The position numbers were made by a program, and so were the translations under genes. From positions 185,209 to 249,208 of the forward strand of contig CAIJOA010000017.1 in NCBI GenBank assembly GCA_903822185.1: a stretch of DNA of 64,000 bases, in the 5' to 3' direction. Every line of letters starts with the position of its first letter. Positions within the stretch are counted from its first letter, which is position 1. Shown one piece after another: positions 25,828 through 37,700 of this stretch. The notes beneath the pieces are model-generated. The model was not told where the DNA came from. It did no database searches and was given only the letters and a program-made list of their open reading frames with translations. The DNA comes from an uncultured Rhodospirillales bacterium (lineage in GTDB: Bacteria; Pseudomonadota; Alphaproteobacteria; ATCC43930; CGMCC-115725).

Positions 25828-27480
25828 ATGACGTTGGATGCGGCCGTCATCATCGCCGGCGGGGGACCCGCCGGATTGATGCTCGCCAACGAGTTGGGCC
25901 AACGCGGCGTCCCGGCGCTGCTGTTGTGCGACCGGCCCGCGACCACGACATTCCCGCAAGCCAACGCCACCCAGGCACGGACGATGGAGCATTACCGGCG
26001 ACTCGGCTTTGCCGACACCGTGCGCGCTATCGGCATGCCGTCCGATTATCCGACCGACGTCGCCTACTTCACGCGGTTGTCCCAGCGCGAACTGGCGCGG
26101 TTCGAATTGCCGACGGCGCGCGATGCACAACGTTTGATCAGAACCATGTCGGGGTCATGGAGCGCGGCGGAACTGCCGCATCGCGGTTCGCAGATATTTG
26201 TCGAGCGCGTATTACATGAAGAGGCGGCGAAACTGCCGTCGGTGCAATTGCAATTCGGCTGGCGCGTCGAAGGCTTCACGCAGCATGCCGATAGCGTCGC
26301 GGTTCATGCCGTCGAAGTGACCACCGGCAAGAAGCAGGATTTCACTAGCGCCTATCTCGTCGGATGCGACGGCCCGCGCAGCGTCGTGCGAAAGCAATTG
26401 GGCTTTCATTATGTCGGCGAGTCGGGCGTCGCGCGCGATTACATGGGCGGGCGGATGCTGTCGCTGTGGCTGCGCGCGCCGACGCTGTACGACCTCATGC
26501 CGTTCAAACGCTCGTGGCAATATTGGGTGGTCAACCGGTCGCAACGTGGCCTGCTGCTCGCTATCGACGGCAAGAGCGAATTCGTTTTCATGTTTCAGAT
26601 TCCGCCCGGTCATGACGAAGCGGCAACCACGGACGCGTGGGCCATCGCCGCTTTCTATGAAGCGCTGGGCTGCGAATGTCCGTTGGAGATCATCGACCGC
26701 ATGCCCTGGACCGCCGGGCTGACCTTGGTGGGCGAGAAGTTCCAACAGGATCGCGTCTTCCTTGCCGGCGATGCGGTGCATTTGTTCACCCCGACCGGCG
26801 GGCTTGGCTACAACACCGCGATCGAAGACGCCGTCAATCTTGGTTGGAAGCTTGCCGCGACCTTGAAACGTTGGGGCGGCCCCGGTTTGCTGGCGAGTTA
26901 TGAAACCGAGCGCCGCAAAGTCGCCGAGCGCAACACCGGCCATGCGCGCTATTTCGCTAACTCGGTCGGCAATTTCGTGCCCGGCATGGCACTGGAAGAC
27001 GATTCACCCGCGGGCGAGAGCGACCGTGAAGCGGCGGGGATTTATCTCAATCGGCATGCGCGCGAAGAATTTAACATTCCCGGCGTTACCTTCGGCGCAC
27101 GGTACGATGGATCGCCGATCATTGTGGGTGATGGCACGATGCCGCCGCCCGATCACGCCAATGTCTATCAGCCGAGCGCGACGCCCGGCGGGCGAGCGCC
27201 GCATTATTGGCTCAGCGACGGCCGTTCGCTCTACGACACGTTGGGTTTTGAGTTCACCCTGCTGCGCCTCGGGTCAACGCCGTCCGATGTGGCGGCTTTC
27301 GTCGCTGCTGCCGCGAAACGCGACCTGCCGCTGACCGTTGTCGATCGGCCCGAAGCGGAGTTACGCGATCTCTATGCTGCCGACCTCGCCTTGATCCGGC
27401 CGGATCAGATCGTCGCCTGGCGCGGCGACCGGTTACCGTCCGATATCGATGCGCTGCTGGCGACGGTCAGCGGCAACTGA
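25828..27480 (+). CDS. FAD-dependent aromatic monooxygenase (MhpA/PHBH type)
   Basis: A 550-residue flavin hydroxylase. FAD/NAD(P)H motifs are IIAGGGPAGLMLANEL at the N-terminus, VGCDGPRSVVRKQLG (DG motif) in the middle and FLAGDAVHLFTPTGGLGYNTAIEDA (GD motif). A C-terminal thioredoxin-like extension is present, as in phenol and 3-(3-hydroxyphenyl)propionate hydroxylases. It inserts one oxygen atom into a hydroxylated aromatic ring; the exact substrate cannot be told. The start at 25828 has GGGAGGA upstream. Confidence 0.9.
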   Translation: MTLDAAVIIAGGGPAGLMLANELGQRGVPALLLCDRPATTTFPQANATQARTMEHYRRLGFADTVRAIGMPSDYPTDVAYFTRLSQRELARFELPTARDAQRLIRTMSGSWSAAELPHRGSQIFVERVLHEEAAKLPSVQLQFGWRVEGFTQHADSVAVHAVEVTTGKKQDFTSAYLVGCDGPRSVVRKQLGFHYVGESGVARDYMGGRMLSLWLRAPTLYDLMPFKRSWQYWVVNRSQRGLLLAIDGKSEFVFMFQIPPGHDEAATTDAWAIAAFYEALGCECPLEIIDRMPWTAGLTLVGEKFQQDRVFLAGDAVHLFTPTGGLGYNTAIEDAVNLGWKLAATLKRWGGPGLLASYETERRKVAERNTGHARYFANSVGNFVPGMALEDDSPAGESDREAAGIYLNRHAREEFNIPGVTFGARYDGSPIIVGDGTMPPPDHANVYQPSATPGGRAPHYWLSDGRSLYDTLGFEFTLLRLGSTPSDVAAFVAAAAKRDLPLTVVDRPEAELRDLYAADLALIRPDQIVAWRGDRLPSDIDALLATVSGN

Positions 27481-27918
27481 TCAATTCGGCGCAGCCGCAA
27501 CCTGCGGCGGTGAGGTCCAGCGCTTCATGCCCAAAAGCTGATCCTCTTTTTCCTTGATGCGGTAACTGCCGATCGTTTCGTCCCAAGAGAAAGACGCGAC
27601 CGGGACGGCGACAGGCCCCACGCCCGAGTCCGGAATGCCGCTTTGGTCGATCACCAGCCGATCGACCACCTTGGTCTTGGGATTGATCAGGACATCCGCG
27701 ATCGTACCGACCTTCTTGGCGTCGGCGTCGAACACCGTCGCGCCCTTGAGGCGCGTCAGGTCTTCACCGGCCAGCGGGTTATTGTTGGCGGTGGCTGAGG
27801 CCGCTGCAGGCTTGGCTTGAGCAGGCGAGGTTTTCGACTTAGCGTCGGCAAAACCGGCGGAGAGCGCCAGAATCGCAGCAACCGTGGCGGCAGTGAAGGG
27901 CAAGCGACGAGCGTCCAT
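27481..27918 (-). CDS. Secreted PRC-barrel domain protein
   Basis: A 145-residue exported protein: a signal peptide (hydrophobic stretch about residues 8-23, AxA before KSKTS), a Pro/Ala-rich linker, then a PRC-barrel with LKGATVFDADAKKVGTIADV and a C-terminal extension. The start at 27918 has GGAGG upstream. It diverges from purH. PRC-barrel proteins bind RNA or proteins in many settings; no specific role can be given for this periplasmic form. Confidence 0.85.
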   Translation of the reverse strand: MDARRLPFTAATVAAILALSAGFADAKSKTSPAQAKPAAASATANNNPLAGEDLTRLKGATVFDADAKKVGTIADVLINPKTKVVDRLVIDQSGIPDSGVGPVAVPVASFSWDETIGSYRIKEKEDQLLGMKRWTSPPQVAAAPN

Positions 27919-28085
27919 GCCATGCCTCCTTGCATGAAGTCCGATCTTCCGCCAACCCGAAACCGCGCCCACCGTTCCCTCGACGAGGGCACGAATAAAA
28001 TCCGGCCGCGACGATGAGGCCGCTTGATCCACCGGATCGGCTTTTTCATGATGGGTCCGTTGCCTCTCAAACACCGGGATTTCCC

Positions 28086-29669
28086 ATGACCGAGACCCTC
28101 CGCCCGATCACCCGGGCGCTGCTTTCCGTTTCCGACAAGACCGGCCTCATTCCCTTCGCGCGCGCCTTGAGCGAACGCGGCGTGAAGCTGATTTCGACCG
28201 GCGGAACCAGCAAGGCGATCGCCGAGGCCGGACTGCCGGTCGAGGACGTCGCCTCGGTCACGGGCTTTCCCGAGATGCTGGACGGGCGCGTGAAGACGCT
28301 GCATCCCGGCGTTCATGGCGGCATCCTCGCGCGGCGCGATATGCCCGAGCATCTTGCCGCCATCGCGCAGCACAAGATCGCGCCGATCGACCTCGTCGTG
28401 GTCAATCTTTATCCCTTCGCCGCCACCCGCGCGCGCGGCGCGGACTTCGATGAGTCGTTGGAAAATATCGACATCGGCGGCCCAGCGATGATTCGCGCCG
28501 CCGCCAAGAATCACGATGGCGTCGCGGTCGTGACCGACCCCGCCGATTACGATTCAATCTTGAACGAAATGAAAACCAACAATGGCGCGACGACGCTCGC
28601 GTTGCGGCGCAAGCTTGCCGGCAGCGCTTTCGCCCATACCTCGGCCTATGACGCCGATGTTTCGGCCTGGTTCGCCGAACTGGAAGGGGAGAAATTCCCG
28701 CAGGTGCTGAACCTCGCCGGCACGCGCAAGGAAGTGCTGCGCTATGGCGAAAACCCTCATCAACAGGCCGCTTTTTATCTCAACAGCACCAAGCGCGCCG
28801 GCATCGCCACCGCGACGCAGCTTCAAGGCAAGGAACTGTCGTTCAACAACCTGAACGACACCGACGCCGCCTATGAATGCGTCGCCGAGTTCGAAGCACC
28901 CGCCGTCGCCATCATCAAACACGCCAATCCCTGCGGCGTCGCCACCGGCAACGATCTGCGCGACGCGTTCCGCAAAGCGCTCGCCTGCGATCCGGTCAGC
29001 GCCTTTGGTGGCATCATCGCCGTCAACCGTCCGCTCGACGCCGATATCGTCGAAGCGATCGGCAAGCTGTTCCTCGAAGTCATCATCGCGCCCAACGTGA
29101 CCGCCGAGGCGAAAGCGATGCTGGCAAAGAAACAGAATCTGCGCTTGCTTGAAGCCGGTTCGTTGCCCGATCCGAAGACGGCGGGCATGACCATCCGCTC
29201 GCTCGCCGGCGGTTATCTGCTGCAGACCCGCGATGACGGCCGCATCGGCGATGGCGATCTGAAGGTTGTGACCAAACGCGCGCCCAGCGCGATCGAACGT
29301 GCCGATCTTCTGTTCGCCTTCCGCGTGGCGAAGCACGTCAAATCGAACGCAATCGTTTATGCCAAGGCCGGCGCGACGGTCGGTATCGGCGCGGGCCAGA
29401 TGAGCCGGGTCGATTCATCCCGCATCGCCGCCCATAAAGCCGAGGAATCCGGCAAAGCCGCCGGCCTTCCCGAAAGCCCGGCCAAGGGATCGGTTGTCGC
29501 CTCGGACGCCTTCTTCCCCTTTGCCGACGGCCTCGAAGCCGCCGTCGCGGCGGGCGCCACCGCGGTCATCCAGCCGGGGGGATCGATTCGCGACGAGGAC
29601 GTCATCGCCGCCGCAGACAAGGCCGGAATCGCCATGGTCTTCACCGGAATGCGCCATTTCCGGCATTAA
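28086..29669 (+). CDS. purH: Bifunctional AICAR formyltransferase/IMP cyclohydrolase
   Basis: Catalyses the last two steps of IMP synthesis. The 527-residue length matches the family. The N-terminal IMP cyclohydrolase domain starts [18 protein letters not shown] and includes the DGRVKTLHP motif. The C-terminal AICAR transformylase contains [26 protein letters not shown] and the [10 protein letters not shown] motif. The ATG at 28086 is used because the upstream in-frame extension lies in the purH/PRC intergenic region. It lies only five bases from the end of the convergent vapC. Confidence 0.96.
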   Translation: MTETLRPITRALLSVSDKTGLIPFARALSERGVKLISTGGTSKAIAEAGLPVEDVASVTGFPEMLDGRVKTLHPGVHGGILARRDMPEHLAAIAQHKIAPIDLVVVNLYPFAATRARGADFDESLENIDIGGPAMIRAAAKNHDGVAVVTDPADYDSILNEMKTNNGATTLALRRKLAGSAFAHTSAYDADVSAWFAELEGEKFPQVLNLAGTRKEVLRYGENPHQQAAFYLNSTKRAGIATATQLQGKELSFNNLNDTDAAYECVAEFEAPAVAIIKHANPCGVATGNDLRDAFRKALACDPVSAFGGIIAVNRPLDADIVEAIGKLFLEVIIAPNVTAEAKAMLAKKQNLRLLEAGSLPDPKTAGMTIRSLAGGYLLQTRDDGRIGDGDLKVVTKRAPSAIERADLLFAFRVAKHVKSNAIVYAKAGATVGIGAGQMSRVDSSRIAAHKAEESGKAAGLPESPAKGSVVASDAFFPFADGLEAAVAAGATAVIQPGGSIRDEDVIAAADKAGIAMVFTGMRHFRH

Positions 29670-29674
29670 GCCGG

Positions 29675-30103
29675 TCACGCCATCGCGGTGAAGCCATATC
29701 GACGACCGTGCTTATTGCCGAACGCCGTGATGCGCTCGTCATACGTGACGAGCGGAACCGCCATTTCGATCGCCGTCGCAATCAGCAATCGATCGGCAGG
29801 ATCGCGATGCTCAAGATGGTGAAGCGCATAGGCACCGACGGCCGCGCGATGATCGAGTTCAAGTGATTCAATTCCCGGACGATCGAGAAATCGTTCGATC
29901 CAGGCTGCGACGGGAACGTCGAGATCGATACGATCCAATTCGACGAGAAGCGCAATCTCCCATGCGGAAACGGCGCTGAGCAGCACAGAACCGCCCGCCC
30001 GCCAACAATCTTCGATCAATTGCCTCGTCGTTGTACGCAGACGCGTATCGCCGGCGTCGAGCCATAAGGCGATATGCGTGTCGAGCAGCAGAGCTCCGCT
30101 CAA
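29675..30103 (-). CDS. vapC: VapC-type PIN-domain toxin
   Basis: A 142-residue PIN-domain ribonuclease. The acidic metal-binding residues are in place: D8 (LLLDTH), E49 (SAWEIALL), D101/D104 (RDPADRLLIATA) and D122 (TYDERI). Its start overlaps the antitoxin stop codon by four bases, the usual coupling. VapC toxins cleave tRNA or rRNA when the antitoxin is lost. The module is complete and looks functional. Confidence 0.92.
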   Translation of the reverse strand: MSGALLLDTHIALWLDAGDTRLRTTTRQLIEDCWRAGGSVLLSAVSAWEIALLVELDRIDLDVPVAAWIERFLDRPGIESLELDHRAAVGAYALHHLEHRDPADRLLIATAIEMAVPLVTYDERITAFGNKHGRRYGFTAMA

Positions 30104-30354
30104 CGATCAATCTCGCGGCCGGTTTCCGCGTCGGGCACGACGTCAAGCACCGGCGCCGTTAGATCGACGCCAGCCCGCACCCGCACAGAACCAAGATGCG
30201 CTCCGAACAGCGTGCCCGTGCGGGCATCACGTTCCAACAAATGACGTAGTGCCAAAGCGATAGCCTCGGTCTTGTTACCGTGGGTCAGCTTCCGGGCAGC
30301 TTCCTCGACAAGGGCGACAACGTCCGCCCGATTGACGGTAACGACGCGGGGCAT
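30100..30354 (-). CDS. vapB: VapB-type antitoxin
   Basis: An 84-residue protein with an N-terminal ribbon-helix-helix domain of the PSK/VapB kind (VTVNRADVVALVEEAARKL, then NKTEAIALALRHLLE). A C-terminal tail probably wraps the toxin. It is upstream of vapC and overlaps it by four bases. A perfect palindrome 15 bases before its start is the likely autoregulatory operator. An upstream ATG at 30468 would read through that operator. Confidence 0.88.
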   Translation of the reverse strand: MPRVVTVNRADVVALVEEAARKLTHGNKTEAIALALRHLLERDARTGTLFGAHLGSVRVRAGVDLTAPVLDVVPDAETGREIDR

Positions 30355-30368
30355 GCGACGATCATCCT

Positions 30369-30390
30369 TATCATTATGAGAGTAATGATA
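30369..30390. promoter_or_regulatory. vapBC operator palindrome
   Basis: A perfect 8-6-8 inverted repeat (TATCATTA, tgagag, TAATGATA) lies 15 bases upstream of vapB. One half-site is repeated nearby (TAATGATT at 30391-30398). It sits in an AT-rich island that would include the promoter. Binding by VapB(C) is inferred from the position. Confidence 0.65.
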
Positions 30391-30510
30391 TAATGATTCT
30401 TCGGGCGCCTGCAAGATGGGCGAGCCGTACTCGTAACGCTGGATTAAACCCCGTTTTGGGGCATACAATCCCCCGATACGGCGTCTTAAACGCCCGCCAG
30501 GAGGAACCCT

Positions 30511-31521
30511 ATGACGTCACCCGATAACGGCCCGATCGTTGCCGAGCGCGATATTGCCAGCAGCCAGAGCGCCTATCCCATCGATATTGCCTTTGCCGAT
30601 TACGACCGTACGCGGCCGCTGATCGATGGCCGGGTGAAGGCCAAGGGCCTTGCCCTCAAATCCAACACCGCCTGGATCGGCGAGTTCTGCACCCGCCCCG
30701 TTTATGAGGATTACGACGCAGCCGAGATGTCGTTCTCGTGGTACCTCGCGGCGCGCGATCGCGGCGAGCCCTGCATCGCCATTCCGGTCTTTCCGCTGCG
30801 CATGGCCGTCTGGGCTTACATGTTCGTCCGCGCCGACAGCGGCATCACCAAGCCCAGCGACCTCATCGGCAAGCGCATCGGCGTTCAGGGTTATCGCTAT
30901 ACCGTTCACCTGTGGCTGCGCGGCCTCTTCAAAGAGCATTACGGCTTCTCGCCCGAGCAGGCGAACTGGGTCAGCAGCGAGACCGAAGGCGCGGGTTACG
31001 TTGTCCCGAAAGGCATCAATGTCGAAATCCGCAAGGGCAGCACGCCCGAGGAAAAGCTGGAACGCGGCGAAGTCGATGCCATCTGGCTGACCTCGGTCGC
31101 CAAGCCTTTCCTCGAGGGCAAGCCGTGGATTCGGCGCCTGTTCCCAGACGCCCAGGGCGAGATGCAGAATTTCGTCCAGCGCACCGGCATCATGCCGATC
31201 ACCCATGTGATCGTGATGAAGAAGGATTTGGCCGAGCGCCAGCCCTGGATCGCCGAGAGCCTTTATCACGCCTTCGCCGACGCCCAGAAATCAGCGGACG
31301 AAATCTACCAGAACGACCCAAAGGTTACCGCGCTGCTCGATTCCGTCTTCATCCAGGAACAGCAGCAGAAAATCTATGGTTCGAACCCCTATGCCCAGGG
31401 ACTCGGGGGCAATAATCGCAAGATCGTCGAGACCTTCGTCCGCTATGCCCATGACCAGGGCTATATCTCGCGGCGGATTCCGATCGAAGAGCTGTTCGTT
31501 CCCGGCACGCTGGGACTGTAA
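30511..31521 (+). CDS. 4,5-dihydroxyphthalate decarboxylase-like protein (periplasmic-binding-protein fold)
   Basis: A 336-residue protein of the NMT1/THI5-like superfamily in the group annotated as 4,5-dihydroxyphthalate decarboxylase (Pht5). Clues are IDIAFADYDRTRPLIDGRV at the N-terminus, SFSWYLAARDRGEPCIAIPVFP, then GKRIGVQGYRYTVHLWLRG and the C-terminal IPIEELFVPGT. It has no signal peptide, which argues against a transport role. A strong AGGAGGA site precedes the ATG, and a terminator follows. True decarboxylase activity is inferred from the family only. Confidence 0.85.
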   Translation: MTSPDNGPIVAERDIASSQSAYPIDIAFADYDRTRPLIDGRVKAKGLALKSNTAWIGEFCTRPVYEDYDAAEMSFSWYLAARDRGEPCIAIPVFPLRMAVWAYMFVRADSGITKPSDLIGKRIGVQGYRYTVHLWLRGLFKEHYGFSPEQANWVSSETEGAGYVVPKGINVEIRKGSTPEEKLERGEVDAIWLTSVAKPFLEGKPWIRRLFPDAQGEMQNFVQRTGIMPITHVIVMKKDLAERQPWIAESLYHAFADAQKSADEIYQNDPKVTALLDSVFIQEQQQKIYGSNPYAQGLGGNNRKIVETFVRYAHDQGYISRRIPIEELFVPGTLGL

Positions 31522-31550
31522 ACCGTCCGATCGTAGGTCGAGGCCTATCA

Positions 31551-31592
31551 AAAACCCCTGCTGGGAGAGCCCTGGCAGGGGTTTTCTATTTT
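31551..31592 (+). terminator. Rho-independent terminator
   Basis: A perfect 10-bp stem (AAAACCCCTG / CAGGGGTTTT, 31551-31560 and 31576-31585) with a 15-nt loop, followed by CTATTTTTT. It begins 29 bases after the stop codon of the preceding gene. Confidence 0.9.
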
Positions 31593-31654
31593 TTCCACAG
31601 CCATCTGTCAGAGTCTTTACCAAACGGTAACGGCGCTATGCCGAAATAGCAGGC

Positions 31655-32086
31655 ATGCTTTCGAACACGCCCCAAGACCGTCTTTCGGCCCCCCGTATCC
31701 TCGTCATCGACGACGATGATTCGGTGCGTCACATCGTGACCCGCGTCCTTGGCAGCGCCGGCTACACCGTAACCACGGCAGCCGACGGTCGCGAAGGCAC
31801 CACCCGTTTTACCGACGAATTGCCCGACCTGGTCATCACCGACATGGTCATGCCGGTGCAAGACGGCATGGAGACGATCCGCCAGATCCGCGCCGTCCAG
31901 CCGGACGCGAAGATCATCGCGATCTCGGGCGGCAGCCCGATCATCCACAACAATTTGAGCCGCATGGTTCGCCGCCTCGGCGCGATGGAATTCGTCGCCA
32001 AGCCGTTCGATCCGGACGAATTTCTCGAGACGATCGCCCGCTGCCTCGGCGTCGGCAAAGAGCAGGCGGCTTCTTCCGCCGCCTGA
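31655..32086 (+). CDS. Single-domain response regulator (CheY-like receiver)
   Basis: A 143-residue receiver domain. The acidic pocket is IDDDD near residues 19-23, the phospho-acceptor is D63 (LVITDMVMP) and the conserved lysine is in EFVAKPFD. No output domain is present, so it signals by protein contact or phosphotransfer. No kinase gene lies close by; the partner is unknown. It carries a small insertion (SGGSPIIHNNLSRMVRRLG) between beta-4 and beta-5. Confidence 0.93.
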   Translation: MLSNTPQDRLSAPRILVIDDDDSVRHIVTRVLGSAGYTVTTAADGREGTTRFTDELPDLVITDMVMPVQDGMETIRQIRAVQPDAKIIAISGGSPIIHNNLSRMVRRLGAMEFVAKPFDPDEFLETIARCLGVGKEQAASSAA

Positions 32087-32091
32087 CGGTC

Positions 32092-32160
32092 TGCCGGCAA
32101 CGCCGGCACCTCTTATCCCCGTACAATAGCCATCGCGAATCCCGCTTCGCCCGAAGCGGG
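32092..32160. terminator. Two stem-loops in a convergent gap
   Basis: A 7-bp stem (TGCCGGC / GCCGGCA, 32092-32108) lies just after the response-regulator stop codon. An 8-bp stem (CCCGCTTC / GAAGCGGG, 32141-32160) follows. Neither has a T-tract. They may stop transcription in both directions, weakly. Confidence 0.4.
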
Positions 32161-32194
32161 CAGCGATTCTTCGCGTCTCTCGACGACAGGAAAA

Positions 32195-32410
32195 TCAGGC
32201 GAGGATGTTGATGATCTGACCGCGGCCGCGGAAGGTTTCAGCCGACACCGGGCCTTGCGTTTGCACCGCTGGTTTGGATGACGGCGCAACTGGGACGGCG
32301 GCCGGCGGGGATGTCGTGGCGGCGACCGTCGCCGCCCGGGCGGCGCGCATCTGTTGAAGCGCGGCGAGAGCGGTCGGAGAAAGACCGGCGGATGCGGGTG
32401 AAACAGCCAT
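32195..32410 (-). CDS. Small hypothetical protein
   Basis: A 71-residue frame, Ala/Pro/Val-rich in the middle, with a conserved-looking end (FRGRGQIINILA). No strong ribosome-binding site is visible at the ATG. The frame can be extended to 32452, where the N-terminus becomes Cys-rich and unconvincing. No family is recognised. Composition could also arise by chance in GC-rich DNA. Confidence 0.45.
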   Translation of the reverse strand: MAVSPASAGLSPTALAALQQMRAARAATVAATTSPPAAVPVAPSSKPAVQTQGPVSAETFRGRGQIINILA

Positions 32411-32516
32411 GCAGCAACAGTCGCAAAACATGGTAAAGGCAAGGTTAACCACGCTTCTTGTTGCGTGCCGCCGGTTTAGTTTAGGTTAGGCGGAACGTAC
32501 CAAGGGAGCTTCGCCT

Positions 32517-34457
<1,941 letters not shown>

Positions 34458-34468
34458 ACCAAACACGT

Positions 34469-34495
34469 GCCGCCCTGTTGATACAACATGGCGGC
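34469..34495 (+). terminator. Stem-loop after acs
   Basis: GCCGCC pairs with GGCGGC (34469-34474, 34490-34495) and encloses a second TGTTG/CAACA stem with one C-T mismatch between them. The hairpin overlaps an upstream ATG of the next gene at 34488, which argues for the later start there. There is no T-tract. Confidence 0.5.
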
Positions 34496-34511
34496 GCGAA
34501 AACTTCCATTG

Positions 34512-34721
34512 ATGCACGCTGTCGATTCATCGGCGATCCGCGCGATCGGCTATCAGCCGTCAGGGCAATCGCTCTATATCGCCTATCGCGGTGCGCGCGG
34601 CGTTTATGCTTATGACGATGTGACGCCGGAAGAGTGGCAGGCGTTGCTTGATGCGGAATCGAAGGGTCGCTTCGTCAATTTCCGCATCAAGCCACGCCAC
34701 GCCTTTACCAAAGTGGGTTAA
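34512..34721 (+). CDS. KTSC domain protein
   Basis: About 69 residues covering one KTSC domain (VDSSAIRAIGYQPSGQSLYI...GVYAYDDVTPEEWQALLDA...IKPRHAFTKV). The family name comes from the lysyl-tRNA synthetase extension where it was defined; the function of stand-alone forms is unknown. The start at 34512 is preferred because the ATG at 34488 lies inside a stem-loop. Its stop codon overlaps the convergent gdh stop codon (34718-34721). Confidence 0.8.
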   Translation: MHAVDSSAIRAIGYQPSGQSLYIAYRGARGVYAYDDVTPEEWQALLDAESKGRFVNFRIKPRHAFTKVG

Positions 34722-37700
34722 TCGACCAGGAAGCCGCGCAGCGCGCGGTTCGCCACCGTGAGCATCGCGAGGTCGGGCTGCGTCGCCCCCTCAATCTCGC
34801 GCACCAACCCATCGAGACGGGTCAGGTCGCGGCCGTGATCTTCGATCCAGCGTTCGAAATCACCATCGGTCGTCATCGCCCGCGCAGCGACGTCGGATTG
34901 ATGCGCATAGAGATCTTCGATCAAAGCGGAGACGGCGAGTTTCTGCCATTCACTGTCGGCGACGAGTTTGCGGGCGGCGATGCGCAACGCATCCAGCTTG
35001 AAGCGCGAGCCGACGGCGAAGAAGCGGTGACCGGCTTCGACAACGTCTTTTTGCGTGACCGTCGCAAGACGAACGATATCGACGGCCGAGAGAAGGAAAT
35101 CGAGCCGGGCGATACGCAACGCCAGATCGGAGGGCACACCTTTGCCGACGAACGTGGCGACGCGGCGCAGAAGTTCGGCCTTGTGCGTGTCCGGCACAAT
35201 GCCGCTGATCTTATCGCACAGCGTTGCGATGCCGGGTTTATAGGTTTCGATCTGCGCTTTGATATCGAGCTTGGTGCTCATCAGGAACCACGCCGTCACC
35301 CGTTCGACGAGACGCAGCACGGCCTTGTGCATATCGAGCTGCGCCGAGGCCGGCACCTTGCCGTCGAGGCCGTTGATGTCGTTGGCGAGCGTATCGAGAT
35401 CGAAGATTTCGCGCACGATCATATAAGCGCGGGCGACATCGCCCGGTCCACGCCCAGCGCGGGTGCCGACTTCGCGCAGGAAGGTGATGCCGGTGCGGTT
35501 GACCAAGTCATTCGCCGCAACCGTCGCAATCAGCTCGCGCCGTAAGCGATGTTCGGTGATCGCCTTCGGAAAACGATCGACCAGCAGTTTGGGGAAATAG
35601 CTGAACAGGTCCTGTTCCAACTGCGGATCGTCAGGGAAATCGCTGGCGATCAGATCGTCGGCCAGCGTGTTCTTCACATAGGCGAGCAGCACCGACAATT
35701 CGGGGCGGGTCAGTGCTTGATGCGCCTGCGCCCGGGCGACGAGAGCCGCATCGGACGGCAGGAATTCGATGGCGCGATCGAGCCGGCCATTCTGTTCGAG
35801 ATCGCGGATGAGCCGCGCCTCGCTGTCGATGCGTTCCGGTCCATGTGCCTCGGCCAGCGAGAGCGCTCCGCCTTGCAGGTAGTTGTCGCGCAGGACCTGT
35901 TCGGCGATTTCGTCGGTCATCTGCTGCAGCAGCTCGTTGCGCTGCTTCAAAGTTAAGTCGCCTTGCGCCATCACGGCGTTGAGCAGAATCTTGAGATTGA
36001 CCTCGTGATCCGAAGTATCGACGCCGGCCGAATTGTCAATCGCGTCGGTTTCGATGCCGCCGCCGGTCATGGCGTATTCGATGCGGCCGCGCTGCGTTAC
36101 ACCGAGATTGGCGCCTTCGCCGACGACCTTGGCGCGAACATCCTTGCCGTCGATGCGCAGCGCGTCGTTGGACTTATCGCCGGCGTCGGCTTGGGTTTCG
36201 CTGGACGCCTTGATGTAGGTGCCGATGCCGCCGAAGAACAGCAGATCGACCGGCGCCTTGAGGATCGCCTGAATGAGATCGGCCGGCGGCAGACGTTCGG
36301 CGGTGATGCCGAGCTGTTGACGGATTTCGGGCGAGACGGGGATGGACTTCGCGCTGCGCTCGAAAATGCCGCCGCCTTTGGAGATCAGCGTCGCGTCGTA
36401 ATCGGTCCAGGACGAGCGCGGCAGATTGAACAGCCGTTGCCGTTCGGCAAAGCTTTTCGCCGCGTCGGGTTCAGGATCGAGGAAGATGTGCATGTGGTTG
36501 AAGGCCGCGATCAACTTGGTATGGGTCGAGCGCAACATGCCGTTGCCGAAGACGTCGCCTGCCATGTCGCCGATGCCGACGCAGGTAAAATCGGTGGTCT
36601 GAATATCGGTGCCGCGTTCGCGGAAATGACGTTTGACCAGTTCCCATGCGCCGCGTGCGGTGATGCCCATGACCTTGTGGTCGTAACCGGCCGAGCCGCC
36701 CGACGCGTAAGCATCGCCAAGCCAGAACCCGTAATCGATCGAGACGCCGTTGGCGATGTCCGAGAAAGTCGCGGTGCCCTTATCGGCGGCGACGACAAGG
36801 TACGGATCGTCTTCGTCATGGCGCACGACATTGGCGGGCGGCACGACCTTTCCGGCAACGATATTGTCGGTGATGTCGAGCATGCCGCGCATCAAGGTCT
36901 TGTAGCATTCGATGACTTCAGCGGCTTGCTGATCGCGGGCGGCGGGCATGCGTTTGACGACGAAGCCGCCCTTTGATCCGGTCGGCACGATGACGGCGTT
37001 CTTCACCATCTGCGCCTTCATCAGGCCCAGAATTTCGGTGCGGAAATCTTCTTTGCGGTCGGACCAACGGATTCCGCCGCGCGCAACTTTGCCGCCGCGC
37101 AGATGGACGCCTTCCATGCGCGGGCTATAGACGAAGATTTCATAGAGCGGCCGCGGCAACGGCAGCATGTCGATCTCACGGCTGAAGAATTTCACCGAGA
37201 CATAAGACTTGAGGCTGCCATCCGGCTGACGCTGATAGTAATTGGTGCGCAGCGATTTCTCGACCAAGCGCAAGAAGCTACGCAGAATACGGTCCTCGTC
37301 GAGGCTATCGACCTTGTCGAGTTCCTGTTCGATTTCTTTGACGCGGCGTTCGCTTTCGGCGGCAGCACGATCGGCGGTCGCCGGATCGAAACGCGCCTCG
37401 AATAAGGCGACGAGATGTCCTGCGATCGCGGGATAATGCGCCAGCGCGTTTTCCATATAGGCTTGGCTGTAAGCCGAACCGGCCTGACGCATCGCCTTAG
37501 TATAGAGCCGCAGCACGGTGACCTGACGCCAATCGAGCGCGGCGGCAAGGACGAGACGGTTGAGACCGTCGCTTTCCATCGTGCCGGCCCAGATTTCGGC
37601 AAAGGATTCTTCGAAACGTTTGTGATCGGCGCCGATATCGATATTGCCGAGCGGCGATGTCAGACCGAAATCCTGCATCCATACCGACGTACCGCCGGCG

